In this document: positions 15,769 to 24,900 of the stretch, piece after piece | Layout of the letters: the number at the start of each line of letters is the position of its first letter | Position numbering within the stretch: position 1 is the stretch's first letter | Assembly (NCBI GenBank): GCA_052143655.1 | Contig: JBKQSL010000355.1 | Coordinates: 1-34,272 of the forward strand | Direction of reading: 5' to 3' | DNA length: 34,272 nt | DNA from: CAVSUR01 sp052143655 | GTDB lineage: Bacteria > Actinomycetota > Actinomycetes > Streptosporangiales > Streptosporangiaceae | Position numbers and translations under genes: made by a program | Notes under the pieces: model-generated | What the model was told of the DNA's origin: nothing | The model's input: the letters and a program-made list of their open reading frames with translations, nothing else | Databases searched by the model: none

Positions 15769-16383
15769 GTGGCGTCATCCCCTCCGCCCGAGCCGCCTGC
15801 CCGGCCCGAGCCGGTGCCCGCGGCGGAGCCCGTCGCGCCGGCTGAATCGGCCACCCCGGCCGAATCGGCCGCGTCGCCCGGGCCAGCGCAGCCCGCAGCG
15901 CCCGAGCCCGCCGCAGGGCGGTATCCGCATCCCGCCAGCGCGGGCCGGTCGGCGAACATGCGCGCCAACCGCCGGACCGACACCAAGCCGGAGATCGCGC
16001 TGCGGCATGCCCTGCACCGGCAGGGCTACCGGTACCGCAAGGATTACCGGCTGGATCTGGCCCCCGGGTCCCGGGTGCGGCCCGACATCGCGTTCACCGC
16101 CCGGCGGGTCGCGGTCTTCGTCGACGGCTGCTTCTGGCACGCGTGCCCGCAGCACGGCACCAGGCCGGCCTCGAACACCTGGTACTGGGGCCCGAAGCTG
16201 CAGCGCAACGTCGAGCGCGACCGCGCCGCCGACGCCGCTCTCGCGGCGGCCGGCTGGCAGGTCGTGCGGGTATGGGAACATGAGACCCTGGAAGACGCGG
16301 TGGCGGCGGTAACCGCGGCGCTGGTCCTCCCGGCAGCCGTCCCGCCGGACACCGCAGCACCCGCGATCACCCCGGATCCATAA
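15769..16383 (+). CDS. Very-short-patch-repair (Vsr-type) endonuclease
   Basis: A 204-residue protein whose residues 64-170 match the Vsr endonuclease fold: MRANRRTDTKPEIALRHALH, GYRYRKDYRLDL, the catalytic strand VRPDIAFTARRVAVFVDGCFWHACPQHG, the SNTWYWGPKLQRNVERD segment and GWQVVRVWEHE. Vsr nicks beside T:G mismatches that arise from deamination of 5-methylcytosine. No cytosine methyltransferase gene is in this window, so this copy is either orphan or of relaxed role. The first ~63 residues are Pro/Ala/Glu-rich with a PAESA repeat, absent from classical Vsr. A start at ATG 15958 would delete them. It ends in TAA. Confidence 0.87.
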   Translation: MASSPPPEPPARPEPVPAAEPVAPAESATPAESAASPGPAQPAAPEPAAGRYPHPASAGRSANMRANRRTDTKPEIALRHALHRQGYRYRKDYRLDLAPGSRVRPDIAFTARRVAVFVDGCFWHACPQHGTRPASNTWYWGPKLQRNVERDRAADAALAAAGWQVVRVWEHETLEDAVAAVTAALVLPAAVPPDTAAPAITPDP

Positions 16384-16482
16384 AACTGCCCGCCCGGCAG
16401 CAGGCCGCACCGCCATTTCACGGCCAGGCCAGCGGCAGGGCTGGCAGACTTGTGATCAACCTCTCCTCCTGCGCGGAGCACC

Positions 16483-16977
16483 ATGCGCGTCTATCTGCCG
16501 AGCACACTGCCGGCCGTGGCCAGGCTGGTCCGCCTGGCCACCCTCAGCTCGCCGCCGCTGCGCGGCTACGCGGTCACCCCGGAGCTTCGCGAGTGGTACT
16601 CCAGCGGCGACGAGGAGGAACTCGAATACGTGGCGCTGCTGCAGGCTGCCCGCGAATCGCTGCGGCTGCTGCTGGCCGACCCGGCCGCGCCCCGCCGCCG
16701 GGTGGTCCTGGCTGCCGAGGTGCCTGCCGACCAGGTCGTCAGCGTGGCGGGCTTCGATGAGCCGGCTCTCGTCGAGATCAAGGCGCCGGTCACGCTGCGC
16801 CAGGTGATGTCGGGTCTTGTGGACGACCCGGTGGCGGCGCCCGATATCGCCGCCGCGGTGGCCGCGCTGGCCGCTGCGGACGCTGGCGACGACGACGCCC
16901 AGTTCACCGTGGACGGCGCCGAGGGCTGCGAGCTCATGTGGTACGCCACCCAGGAACTTCCGCAGCTGGCCGACTGA
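16483..16977 (+). CDS. DUF6912 family protein
   Basis: A 164-residue protein beginning MRVYLPSTLPAVARL, which I recognise as the DUF6912 pattern of actinomycetes. It is rich in Ala and acidic residues, with blocks GYAVTPELREWYSSGDEEELEY, RRVVLAAEVPADQV and ELMWYATQELPQL. No catalytic motif, cofactor site, signal peptide or membrane segment is visible, and no function is established. The start is ATG 16483. A hairpin at 16984-17002 follows directly. It ends in TGA. Confidence 0.82.
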   Translation: MRVYLPSTLPAVARLVRLATLSSPPLRGYAVTPELREWYSSGDEEELEYVALLQAARESLRLLLADPAAPRRRVVLAAEVPADQVVSVAGFDEPALVEIKAPVTLRQVMSGLVDDPVAAPDIAAAVAALAAADAGDDDAQFTVDGAEGCELMWYATQELPQLAD

Positions 16978-16983
16978 CGTCCT

Positions 16984-17002
16984 GGCCGGCCGTTTGCCGG
17001 CC
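16984..17002 (+). terminator. Hairpin directly after DUF6912 gene
   Basis: GGCCGGC and GCCGGCC pair perfectly around CGTTT, 6 bp after the DUF6912 stop and before pruA. No T tract. Position supports a terminator. Confidence 0.45.
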
Positions 17003-17117
17003 GACCGTGCGCCGCCCGCTCCGCTGACCAGCCGCCCCGCGCTGGCGTGCGGGTGCTCGTGCGACGATGAAGCTGCCGCTAGTCGGCTGGCACCCGGAGT
17101 CTGCAAGGAGGCATGCG

Positions 17118-18764
17118 ATGGATGCGCCAGGTGCGCTGGATGCAGTGACCAACGTTCCCGGGCCGGCGAATGAGCCGGTCCGCGGCTACCCGCCGGGCAG
17201 CCCGGAGCGGGCCGGGATCGAGGCGCGGATCAAGGAACTGGCGGCCGAGCGGGCCGAGCTGACCATGACCATCGGCGGCCAGCAGCGGCTCGGCGGCGGT
17301 GACCGGGTCGACGTGCTGGCGCCGCACCGGCACCAGCACGTGCTCGGCCAGTTCGGCGAGGCCGCTGACGAGGACGTGGCCGCGGCCATCGAGGCGGCCC
17401 GGCAGGCGGCCCCGGCCTGGCGCGACCTTTCGTTCGACGACCGCGCCGCGATCTTCCTCAAGGCCGCGGACCTGCTGGCCGGGCCGTGGCGCGCGACGAT
17501 CAACGCGGCGACGATCCTCGGCCAGTCCAAGTCGGTCTACCAGGCCGAGATCGACGCGGCCTGCGAGCTGATCGACTTCTGGCGCTACAACGTGCACTAC
17601 GCCCGGCGGCTGCTGGCCGAGCAGCCGGTATCGGGGCCGGGCAGCTGGAACCGGCTGGAGTACCGGCCGCTGGAAGGCTTCGTGCTGGCGATCACGCCGT
17701 TCAACTTCACCTCGATCGCCGCTAACCTGCCGACCGCGCCCGCGCTGATGGGCAACGTCGTGGTGTGGAAGCCGTCGCCCGCCCAGCAGCTGTCGGCGCA
17801 CTACCTGATGCGGCTGCTGGAGGCGGCCGGGCTGCCGCCCGGCGTGATCAACATGGTGACTGGCAGCGGGCAGGCTGTTTCCCGGGTCGCGGTCGGCCAC
17901 CGCGACCTGGCCGGCATCCACTTCACCGGGTCGACCGGGACCTTCCAGCACCTGTGGCGGACCGTCGGCGAGCACATTGCCGGCTACCGCGGCTACCCGC
18001 GGCTGGTCGGCGAGACCGGCGGCAAGGACTTCGTCATCGCCCATCCGTCGGCCGGCCCGGCGGTGCTCAGCACCGCGCTGCTGCGCGGCGCCTTCGAGTA
18101 CCAGGGGCAGAAGTGCTCGGCCGCCTCCCGCGCCTACATCCCGGGCAGCGTCTGGGCGCGGATGCGCGACGACCTGGTGACCGGCGCCCAGGAGATGACG
18201 ATGGGCGACGTGGCCAGCGACCTGTCGCTGTTCATGGGCGCGGTGATCGACGCGCGGGCGTTCGGCAAGCATGCCGCCGCGCTGAGCAGGGCCGCGAGTA
18301 CGGACACGATCACCGTGCTGGCCGGCGGCCGGGCCGATGACAGCGAGGGATACTTCGTGCAGCCGACCGTGCTGGAATGCACCGACCCGGCCGACGAGGT
18401 GTTCACCACCGAGTACTTCGGCCCGATCCTCGCCGTGCACGTCTTCGACGACAGCCGCTATGACGAGGTCGTCGCGCAGGCCGCCGACATCGCCCCTTAC
18501 GCACTGACTGGCTCGATCATCGCCCAGGACCGGGCCGCGATTGCCGCGGCCACCCGGGCGCTGCGGTTCTCGGCCGGCAACTTCTACATCAACGACAAGC
18601 CCACCGGGGCGGTAGTCGGCCAGCAGCCGTTCGGCGGCGCGCGCGCCAGCGGCACCAACGACAAGGCGGGATCGGTGTTCAACCTGATTCGCTGGGTCAA
18701 CGCCCGTGCCATCAAGGAGCAGTTCGCCCCGCCGACCGACTACCGTTATCCGCATATGGGCTGA
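17118..18764 (+). CDS. pruA: L-glutamate gamma-semialdehyde (P5C) dehydrogenase
   Basis: A 548-residue aldehyde dehydrogenase of the 1-pyrroline-5-carboxylate dehydrogenase type, oxidising glutamate semialdehyde to glutamate with NAD+ in proline (and arginine) catabolism. It has AITPFNFTSIAANLPTAPALMGN, the cofactor region FTGSTGTF, catalytic Glu299 (LVGETGGKDF), nucleophile Cys333 (YQGQKCSAASRAYIP), EYFGPILAVHVF and INDKPTGAVVGQQPFGGARASGTNDKAG. The length fits the stand-alone group-I enzyme without a proline dehydrogenase domain. The start is ATG 17118, preceded by a textbook AAGGAGG (17105-17111, 6-nt spacing); the frame is open to 17067 but unsupported. No proline dehydrogenase gene lies nearby. 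The product, glutamate, is the substrate of the GDH gene downstream. It ends in TGA. Confidence 0.95.
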   Translation: MDAPGALDAVTNVPGPANEPVRGYPPGSPERAGIEARIKELAAERAELTMTIGGQQRLGGGDRVDVLAPHRHQHVLGQFGEAADEDVAAAIEAARQAAPAWRDLSFDDRAAIFLKAADLLAGPWRATINAATILGQSKSVYQAEIDAACELIDFWRYNVHYARRLLAEQPVSGPGSWNRLEYRPLEGFVLAITPFNFTSIAANLPTAPALMGNVVVWKPSPAQQLSAHYLMRLLEAAGLPPGVINMVTGSGQAVSRVAVGHRDLAGIHFTGSTGTFQHLWRTVGEHIAGYRGYPRLVGETGGKDFVIAHPSAGPAVLSTALLRGAFEYQGQKCSAASRAYIPGSVWARMRDDLVTGAQEMTMGDVASDLSLFMGAVIDARAFGKHAAALSRAASTDTITVLAGGRADDSEGYFVQPTVLECTDPADEVFTTEYFGPILAVHVFDDSRYDEVVAQAADIAPYALTGSIIAQDRAAIAAATRALRFSAGNFYINDKPTGAVVGQQPFGGARASGTNDKAGSVFNLIRWVNARAIKEQFAPPTDYRYPHMG

Positions 18765-18783
18765 CACCCCCGGCCGGCGGCCC

Positions 18784-18809
18784 GCCCGCCGCGCCGCTGG
18801 CCGGCGGGC
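18784..18809 (+). terminator. Hairpin after pruA
   Basis: GCCCGCCG (18784-18791) and CGGCGGGC (18802-18809) pair perfectly around a 10-nt loop, 20 bp after the pruA stop. No T tract; likely terminator by position. Confidence 0.5.
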
Positions 18810-18881
18810 GTCCGGATGCGCAGCCCAGCACGGCGGTCCGGGATGCTCCCGGGACCGGTACCCGCCGACCGAGGACGCACC

Positions 18882-18887
18882 GGAGGG
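18882..18887 (+). promoter_or_regulatory. Ribosome-binding site pointing to an ATT start
   Basis: GGAGGG is a strong Shine-Dalgarno sequence. The nearest in-frame candidate at normal spacing is ATT 18893 (5 nt). TTG 18908 is 20 nt away and CTG 18902 is 14 nt away; ATC 18890 is only 2 nt away. No ATG or GTG is in frame within range. Confidence 0.55.
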
Positions 18888-18892
18888 TTATC

Positions 18893-19639
18893 ATTTACCG
18901 GCTGGTCTTGTGGAACATCGACCTGACCCTGGTGGACGTGGTCAGGATCTCCCGCGACGCCTACGCTGACGCGTTCCGGCGGGTGACCGGGCGCCCGCTG
19001 GTCGCGCTGCCGCAGCTGGCGGGGCAGAGCGACTCGGAGATCTTCTTCGAGGCCCTGGCCCTGAACGAGGGCGCAGCGCCCGTGCCGCAGGGCGGTGACG
19101 GCGCCGCCGACATGGAAGAACTGCTCGACCGGTACACCGGGCAGCTGGCGCAGGCGTTCGCGGCGCGCCGGGACCAGCTGCCCCGCCGCGGCCGGGTGCT
19201 GCCCGGCGCGGTCGCGGCGGTCGCTGCCACGACCCGGCTGCCAGGCGTGGTGCAGTCGGTGCTGACCGGCTCGATCCGGCCGAACGCAGTGCTCAAGCTG
19301 GAGACCTTCGGCCTGAGCCGGTACCTGGACACCGGCATCGGCGGGTACGGCTCGGAGATCTACCCCAAGGGCGCGCAGCTGCTGCGGGTCCGCAGCCGGG
19401 CGGCGGAGAAGTACGGCGCAGGCACCGGCCCGGCCGCCACCGTGTACATCGGGGACTCCAGCCGGGACGTCGAGGCGGCCCGCAACGGCGGCGCCTGCAG
19501 CATCGGGGTGGCCAGCGGCCGGTGTACGCCTGCGGACCTGCGGGACGCGGGCGCGGGCGCGGTCGTCGCCGACCTGTCCGACACGGCCACCGTGATCGCG
19601 ACTATCGACCAGATGACCGGGGCGGCCGCGGCAGGCTGA
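18893..19639 (+). CDS. HAD-like protein lacking the nucleophile Asp
   Basis: About 248 residues if translated from ATT 18893 (243 from TTG 18908). HAD landmarks: motif I reads LVLWNIDLTLVD, where the family has DxDxT, so the nucleophile Asp is Asn while the +2 Asp is kept. Motif II is SVLTGS, motif III the Lys in YPKGAQLL, and motif IV VYIGDSSRDVEAARNGG is intact. A helical cap of ~100 residues follows motif I. The ATT start is preferred because GGAGGG lies 5 nt upstream and the first beta strand (YRLVLW) belongs to the fold; a TTG start would remove most of it. The protein may be catalytically inactive. It ends in TGA. Confidence 0.78.
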   Translation: MYRLVLWNIDLTLVDVVRISRDAYADAFRRVTGRPLVALPQLAGQSDSEIFFEALALNEGAAPVPQGGDGAADMEELLDRYTGQLAQAFAARRDQLPRRGRVLPGAVAAVAATTRLPGVVQSVLTGSIRPNAVLKLETFGLSRYLDTGIGGYGSEIYPKGAQLLRVRSRAAEKYGAGTGPAATVYIGDSSRDVEAARNGGACSIGVASGRCTPADLRDAGAGAVVADLSDTATVIATIDQMTGAAAAG

Positions 19640-19738
19640 CTGCCGCGCCGTGCGCAGGGCATACTGGCAGGTAGCGGTCAAGTCAATGGCGACGGACACT
19701 GCGCAGAAGCGAGGCAAGCGGGTGCGAAGGGGCGGGCT

Positions 19739-19770
19739 GGGCGCGCGGCCCGGCACGGGCCGGCGCGCCC
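19739..19770 (+). terminator. 14-bp hairpin between HAD-like gene and aacS
   Basis: Arms at 19739-19752 and 19756-19770 form 14 G-C pairs with a single bulged base and a 3-nt loop (GCA). It lies about 100 bp after the HAD-like stop and 53-65 bp before the acetoacetyl-CoA synthetase start. It could terminate the upstream transcript or sit in the leader of the downstream one. Confidence 0.5.
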
Positions 19771-19822
19771 GGTGGCAGCTGACTGCGCGCCGGCATCGTT
19801 GCGCCGGTCCGGGTGACAGCCC

Positions 19823-21913
19823 ATGCTGAGGGCTATGCCGAGTAACGACGAGGTCAATGGCGGGGAGCGGGCAGACGGCCCGGGCTCGCCCGCTGGCCGG
19901 GACTACGGCGACCTGCTCTGGGAGCCCGCTCCGGACACGATCGCCAGCGCCAGGATCACTGACTACCAGAAGTGGCTGCTCGCCCAGCGCAGCCTGCGGC
20001 TGACCGGCTACGAGGCGCTGTGGCGCTGGTCGGTGTCCGACCCGGGTCCGTTCTGGGACTCGATCTGGGAGTACTTCGGCGTGCTGGGCCAGCGCGGCCC
20101 CGCCCCGGTGCTGGCCGGCGGCCAGATGCCGGACGTCACCTGGTTCGCCGGCACCACGCTGAACTACGCCCGCAACGCGCTGGCCACCGCGGCATGCGAC
20201 CCGGACCGGACCGCGGTGATCTACCGGTCCGAGGCCGGGCACCAGGGCACGCTCAGCTACGGCGAGCTCGACCTGGCGGTGGCCCGGGTCCGCGCCGCGC
20301 TGGCCGGGCTCGGCGTGGGCGTCGGCGACCGGGTGGCCGCCTACCTGCCGAATTCGCCGCACGCGCTGACCGGGATGCTGGCCACTGTCAGCCTCGGCGC
20401 GATCTGGACATCCTGCTCACCGGATTTCGGGGCCACCAGCGTCATCGACCGGTTCGCCCAGATCGAGCCGAAGGTGCTCATCGCCGTCGACGGCTACGCC
20501 TACGGCGGGAAGACATTCGACCGCCGGGATCAGGTGGCCACCATCGCTGACGCGCTGCCGGGGCTGCAGGCGGTGATCGGCGTCAGCTACGCCGGTCATT
20601 CGCTGGCCGGGCTGCGCACCAGCCCGCAGGCCGCGGTGCTGGACTGGGACGAGCTCCCGGCGGCCGGTCCCCGCGGCCGGGAGGTCGGCCTGGCGACCGA
20701 GTTCGCCGAGGTCCCGTTCGGCCATCCGCTGTGGGTGCTGTACTCCTCGGGCACCACCGGGCTGCCCAAGCCGATCGTGCACGGCCACGGCGGGATCGTG
20801 CTGGAGCACCTCAAGGCGCTGGGGCTGCACCAGGACCTGTCTGGCGCCGACACGTTCTTCTGGTACACCACGACCGGCTGGATGATGTGGAACTACCTCG
20901 CCGGCGGGCTGCTGGTCGGGGCCACGGTGGTCACCTACGACGGCAGCGCGGTGCACCCGTCTGCCGACGCCCTGTGGCAGCTGATCGCGCAGACCGGCGT
21001 GACCTACGCCGGCACCGGCGCGCCGTACCTGCTGGCCTGCCAGAAGGCCGGACTGTCGCCCGGTGCGCGGCACGACCTGTCAGCGCTGCGCGGCGTCGGC
21101 TCGACCGGCTCGCCGCTGCCGCCCGAGGGCTTCCGCTGGGTATACGACCATGTCGCCAGCGGCTCGGCCGGGCCGGCGTTCGTGCTCGGCTCGTTCTCCG
21201 GCGGCACCGACCTGTGCACCGGCTTCGTCGGGCCGTGCCCGCTGCTGCCGGTCCGCGCCGGGATCATCTCCGGCCCGTGCCTGGGCGCCAAGGTGGAGGC
21301 CTTCGACCCGGCCGGGCGGCCCGTCGTCGGCCAGGTCGGCGAGCTGGTGATCACCCGGCCGATGCCGTCGATGCCCGTCGGCTTCTGGAACGATCCCGGC
21401 GGCGAGCGGTACCGGCAGGCCTACTTCGCCGACTTCCCGGGGGTCTGGCGGCACGGGGACTGGATCATGATGCTGCCCGACGGCGGCTGCGTCATCTACG
21501 GCCGCTCCGACGCCACCCTGAACCGGGGCGGCGTGCGGATGGGCACCAGCGAGTTCTACCGGGTGGTCGAGCGGCTGCCGCAGGTCGCCGACAGCCTGGT
21601 GATCGATACCGGCCAGCTGGGCCAGCAGGGGCGGCTGATCCTCTATGTGGTCGTCGCGCCCGGTGCGCAGCTCGACGACCGGCTGACCGGCGAGATCAGG
21701 ACGGCGCTGCGGACGCAGCTGTCCCCGCGGCATGTGCCTGACGAGATTCATCAGGTGCCGGGCATACCGCGGACGCTGTCAGGCAAGAAGCTCGAGGTGC
21801 CGGTGCGCAAGATCCTGCAGGGCACCCCGGTGTCGGCCGCGGCCGACCCGGACGCGCTCGCGAACCCGGAGGTGCTGGCGCATTTCGCGCCGCAGGGCGG
21901 ATCCGGTGGCTAG
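19823..21913 (+). CDS. aacS: Acetoacetyl-CoA synthetase
   Basis: A 696-residue ANL-family ligase (692 if ATG 19835 is used) activating acetoacetate to acetoacetyl-CoA with ATP. Family-typical segments: LLWEPAPDTIASARITDYQKWL near the N-terminus, NYARNAL, PNSPHALTGMLATVSLGAIWTSCSPDFG, the P-loop LYSSGTTGLPKPIVHGHGG, FWYTTTGWMMWN, LGSFSGGTDLCTGFVGP, the hinge region HGDWIMMLPDGGCVIYGRSDATLNRGGVRMG and the catalytic Lys in TLSGKKLEVPVRKIL. The N-terminal 65 residues and the SGGTDLCTGF block separate it from acetyl-CoA synthetase. Start choice is open: neither ATG has a well-spaced ribosome-binding site. It is followed after 69 bp by gdh. It ends in TAG. Confidence 0.93.
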   Translation: MLRAMPSNDEVNGGERADGPGSPAGRDYGDLLWEPAPDTIASARITDYQKWLLAQRSLRLTGYEALWRWSVSDPGPFWDSIWEYFGVLGQRGPAPVLAGGQMPDVTWFAGTTLNYARNALATAACDPDRTAVIYRSEAGHQGTLSYGELDLAVARVRAALAGLGVGVGDRVAAYLPNSPHALTGMLATVSLGAIWTSCSPDFGATSVIDRFAQIEPKVLIAVDGYAYGGKTFDRRDQVATIADALPGLQAVIGVSYAGHSLAGLRTSPQAAVLDWDELPAAGPRGREVGLATEFAEVPFGHPLWVLYSSGTTGLPKPIVHGHGGIVLEHLKALGLHQDLSGADTFFWYTTTGWMMWNYLAGGLLVGATVVTYDGSAVHPSADALWQLIAQTGVTYAGTGAPYLLACQKAGLSPGARHDLSALRGVGSTGSPLPPEGFRWVYDHVASGSAGPAFVLGSFSGGTDLCTGFVGPCPLLPVRAGIISGPCLGAKVEAFDPAGRPVVGQVGELVITRPMPSMPVGFWNDPGGERYRQAYFADFPGVWRHGDWIMMLPDGGCVIYGRSDATLNRGGVRMGTSEFYRVVERLPQVADSLVIDTGQLGQQGRLILYVVVAPGAQLDDRLTGEIRTALRTQLSPRHVPDEIHQVPGIPRTLSGKKLEVPVRKILQGTPVSAAADPDALANPEVLAHFAPQGGSGG

Positions 21914-21982
21914 CCCGGGCCGCAGCTTCGGCGAAGAGGGCGGCCAGACCTGGCGGGCGCGCCAGCTGCCGGGAGAACTGGA

Positions 21983-24900
21983 GTGACCAACATGGAGCAC
22001 GTCGACGAGGTCAGGGATGCCCTGCTCGCGGCCGCGGCCGGGCATGTCCCCGCGATGGCCGGGGTCGGTGCCGCCGCCGGGTACCTGCAGGCCTACTACC
22101 GGCACGTGGCCGTCTCCGACCTGACCGCGGCGGGCCCGGAGCGGATGGCCGCGGTGGCCGCCGGGCACGCGGCGTTCGCGGCGCAGCGGCCGCAGGGCCG
22201 CGGGCTGGTCCGGGTCCGGCCCGGCGGCGCGCCATCCCTGGCCGCTGGCCGGGCCGTGGTCGACATCGTCACCGACGACATGCCGTTCCTGGTCGACTCG
22301 ATCACCATGGCGCTGTCGGCGCACGACATGTCCGCCGACCTCGTGGTCCATCCGCAGCTGCGGGTGCGGCGCGATGTCGGCGGCACCCTGCACGAGATGC
22401 TCGGCGCCGTCGTCGGGACCAATGCCGCCGCGCACGACGAGATCGCCGAGTCATGGAGCCACCTGGAGCTGCCCGGGCTGGCCGAGTCGGAGGCCGAGGT
22501 GCTCGCGGCCGACCTGCAGCGGGTGCTGAGCGACGTGCGGGTCGCGGTGGAGGACTTCGACCGGATGCGGGCCCGCGCGGTGCAGATCGCCGATCAGCTG
22601 ACGATGACGCCAGCGCCGGCCGCACCGGGCGGGCCGGCCGCAGCGGGCGACCAGGCTGACAGCCCGGAGTCGCCGGGCGAGATCGCCGCGCTGCTGCGCT
22701 GGCTGGCCGACGGCCATTTCATCTTCCTAGGCTACCGCGAATACGACCTGGCAGACGGGCCCGACGGGCTGACGCTGCGCCGGGTGCCCGGGACCGGCCT
22801 CGGCCTGCTGCGGCACGACAAGCCCGGGGCTGGCTCGTTCGCGGCACTGCCGCCGGAGGTGCGCGCCCGGGCCGCCGACCCGCAGCGGCTGATCCTCACC
22901 AAGGCCAACTCGCGCTCCACCGTGCACCGGCCCAGTTACCTCGACTACGTCGCGGTCAAACGACTGAACGAGGCCGGCCAGATCACCGGGGAGAACCGGT
23001 TCCTCGGCCTGTACACGCACGTTGCCTACACCGAGACCATCACCAGGATCCCGGTGCTGCGCCGCAAGCTGACGCAACTGCTGGCCGCCTTCGGCCTGGC
23101 AGCCGACAGCCATGACGGCGGGGACCTGGAGGAGATCCTTGAGGTCTATCCGCGCGACGAGCTGTTCCAGACTCCGGTTGCCGATCTGCTCGAGGTGGCC
23201 TCCGGCGTGCTGGCACTGCGCACGCGCACCCAGACCAGGCTGTTCCTGCGCGAGGACCTCTACGGCCGGTACATGTCCTGCCTGGTGTACCTGCCGCGGG
23301 ACCGGTACACCACGAAGGCGCGGCTGCGGGCCATATCCATCCTGCGCCGCGCGCTGAACGGCGCGCACGTCGACTACAGCGCCATAGTAGGCGAGTCGCC
23401 GGTGGCCCGGCTGCACATTGTCGTGCGGGTCGGCCACGACCAGCGGCTGGCCGACGTGGACCCGGCCAAGCTAGAAGCGGAGATCGCCGCAGCCGCCCGG
23501 TCCTGGGACGACGACCTGGCCGAGGAGGCGGCCGCCGCGCTCGGCGAGCGGGACGGCCGGGCGCTGCTGGCCCAGTTCTCGGCCACGATCCCGGAAACCT
23601 ACAAGACCGACGTGCCCGCCGCGGCGGCGGTGGATGACCTGAAGCGGATCCGCAAGCTGATCGCCTCGGGCGCCGGCATCGGCTTCGAGCTGTGGGAGTC
23701 CGAGGGCTACGTGGGCGGGGTGCCGCTGGACTACAACCCGCCGGGTGAGCCGGCCTGGGTCGGCGCGGCGGTGCGCGTGTGGCGGCTGACCATCTACCGC
23801 ACCGGCGCGCCGCTGACGCTCACCGACGTGCTGCCGCGGCTGCAGCACATGGGCGTCCAGGTGGTCGACGAGCACCCGTATGAGTTCACCGCCACGCCGC
23901 CGTTCTGGATCTACGACTTCGGCCTGCGCCGGGTCGGCGAGGCGCCCGCCCAGCCGCCGCAGCCGATCGAGCCGGTCCGCGGACTGGTCGAGGGCGCGCT
24001 GGGAGCGCTCTGGCGCGGCGATATCGAGGACGACGGATTCAACGCGCTGGTGCTGGCCGCGAACCTGACCTGGCGGCAGGTGGCGATGCTGCGCGCCTAC
24101 GCCAAGTACCTGCGCCAGGCCGGCACCGCGTTCAGCCAGGCCTACATCGAGCAGGTGCTGCGGTCCAACCCCGCGCTGGCCCGGCTGCTGGTGCGGCTGT
24201 TCGAATCCCGGTTCGACCCGGGGCTGACCGCGGGCCGGGCCGAGCGCAGCGAGGGCATCGCCGAGGAGATCCGCGGCCAGCTGGACGAGGTGGCCAGCCT
24301 GGACGCGGATCGCATCCTGCGGACCTACTGGGGACTGATCGAAGCCACCGTGCGCACCAACTACTTCCGGGCCCAGACCGCGCCGCCGTCCGGCCTGGTC
24401 CACCCGGACGGCCGGCCGGCCCCGCCGTACCTGGTGTTCAAGCTGGAGGCCGCCCGGGTACCGGACCTGCCCGCGCCGCGGCCGAAGTTCGAGCTGTTCG
24501 TGTACTCGCCCCGGTTCGAAGGGGTGCACCTGCGGTTCGGCAGCGTGGCCCGCGGCGGGCTGCGCTGGTCCGACCGGCGCGACGACTTCCGCACCGAGAT
24601 CCTGGGCCTGGCAAAGGCCCAGGAGGTGAAGAACGCGGTGATCGTGCCGTCCGGCGCCAAGGGCGGCTTCGTCTGCAAGCAGCTGCCCGATCTGGCCGAC
24701 CGGGAGGCGCACCAGGCCGAGGTGCTGACATGTTACCGCACGTTCATCAGCGCGATGCTGGACGTGACCGACAATCTCGACGGCACCCGGCTGGACCCGC
24801 CGACCGCCGTGGTCCGGCACGACGGCGACGATCCCTACCTGGTGGTCGCGGCGGACAAGGGCACGGCGACGTTCTCCGACACCGCTAACGAGATCGCCTG

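Noticed and set aside
16386..16400. Small hairpin CTGCC/GGCAG after the Vsr gene
   Set aside because: A 5-bp stem is too weak to call in sequence of this composition.
17079..18767. Long minus-strand open frame opposite pruA (562 codons)
   Set aside because: It is antisense to a clear aldehyde dehydrogenase, has a composition dominated by Arg, Gly, His and Pro, and matches no family. Such frames arise from high third-position GC.
19681..19720. Minus-strand promoter-like TTGACT...TATGCC antisense to the HAD-like gene
   Set aside because: The -10 lacks the final T and nothing recognisable would be transcribed; likely chance.
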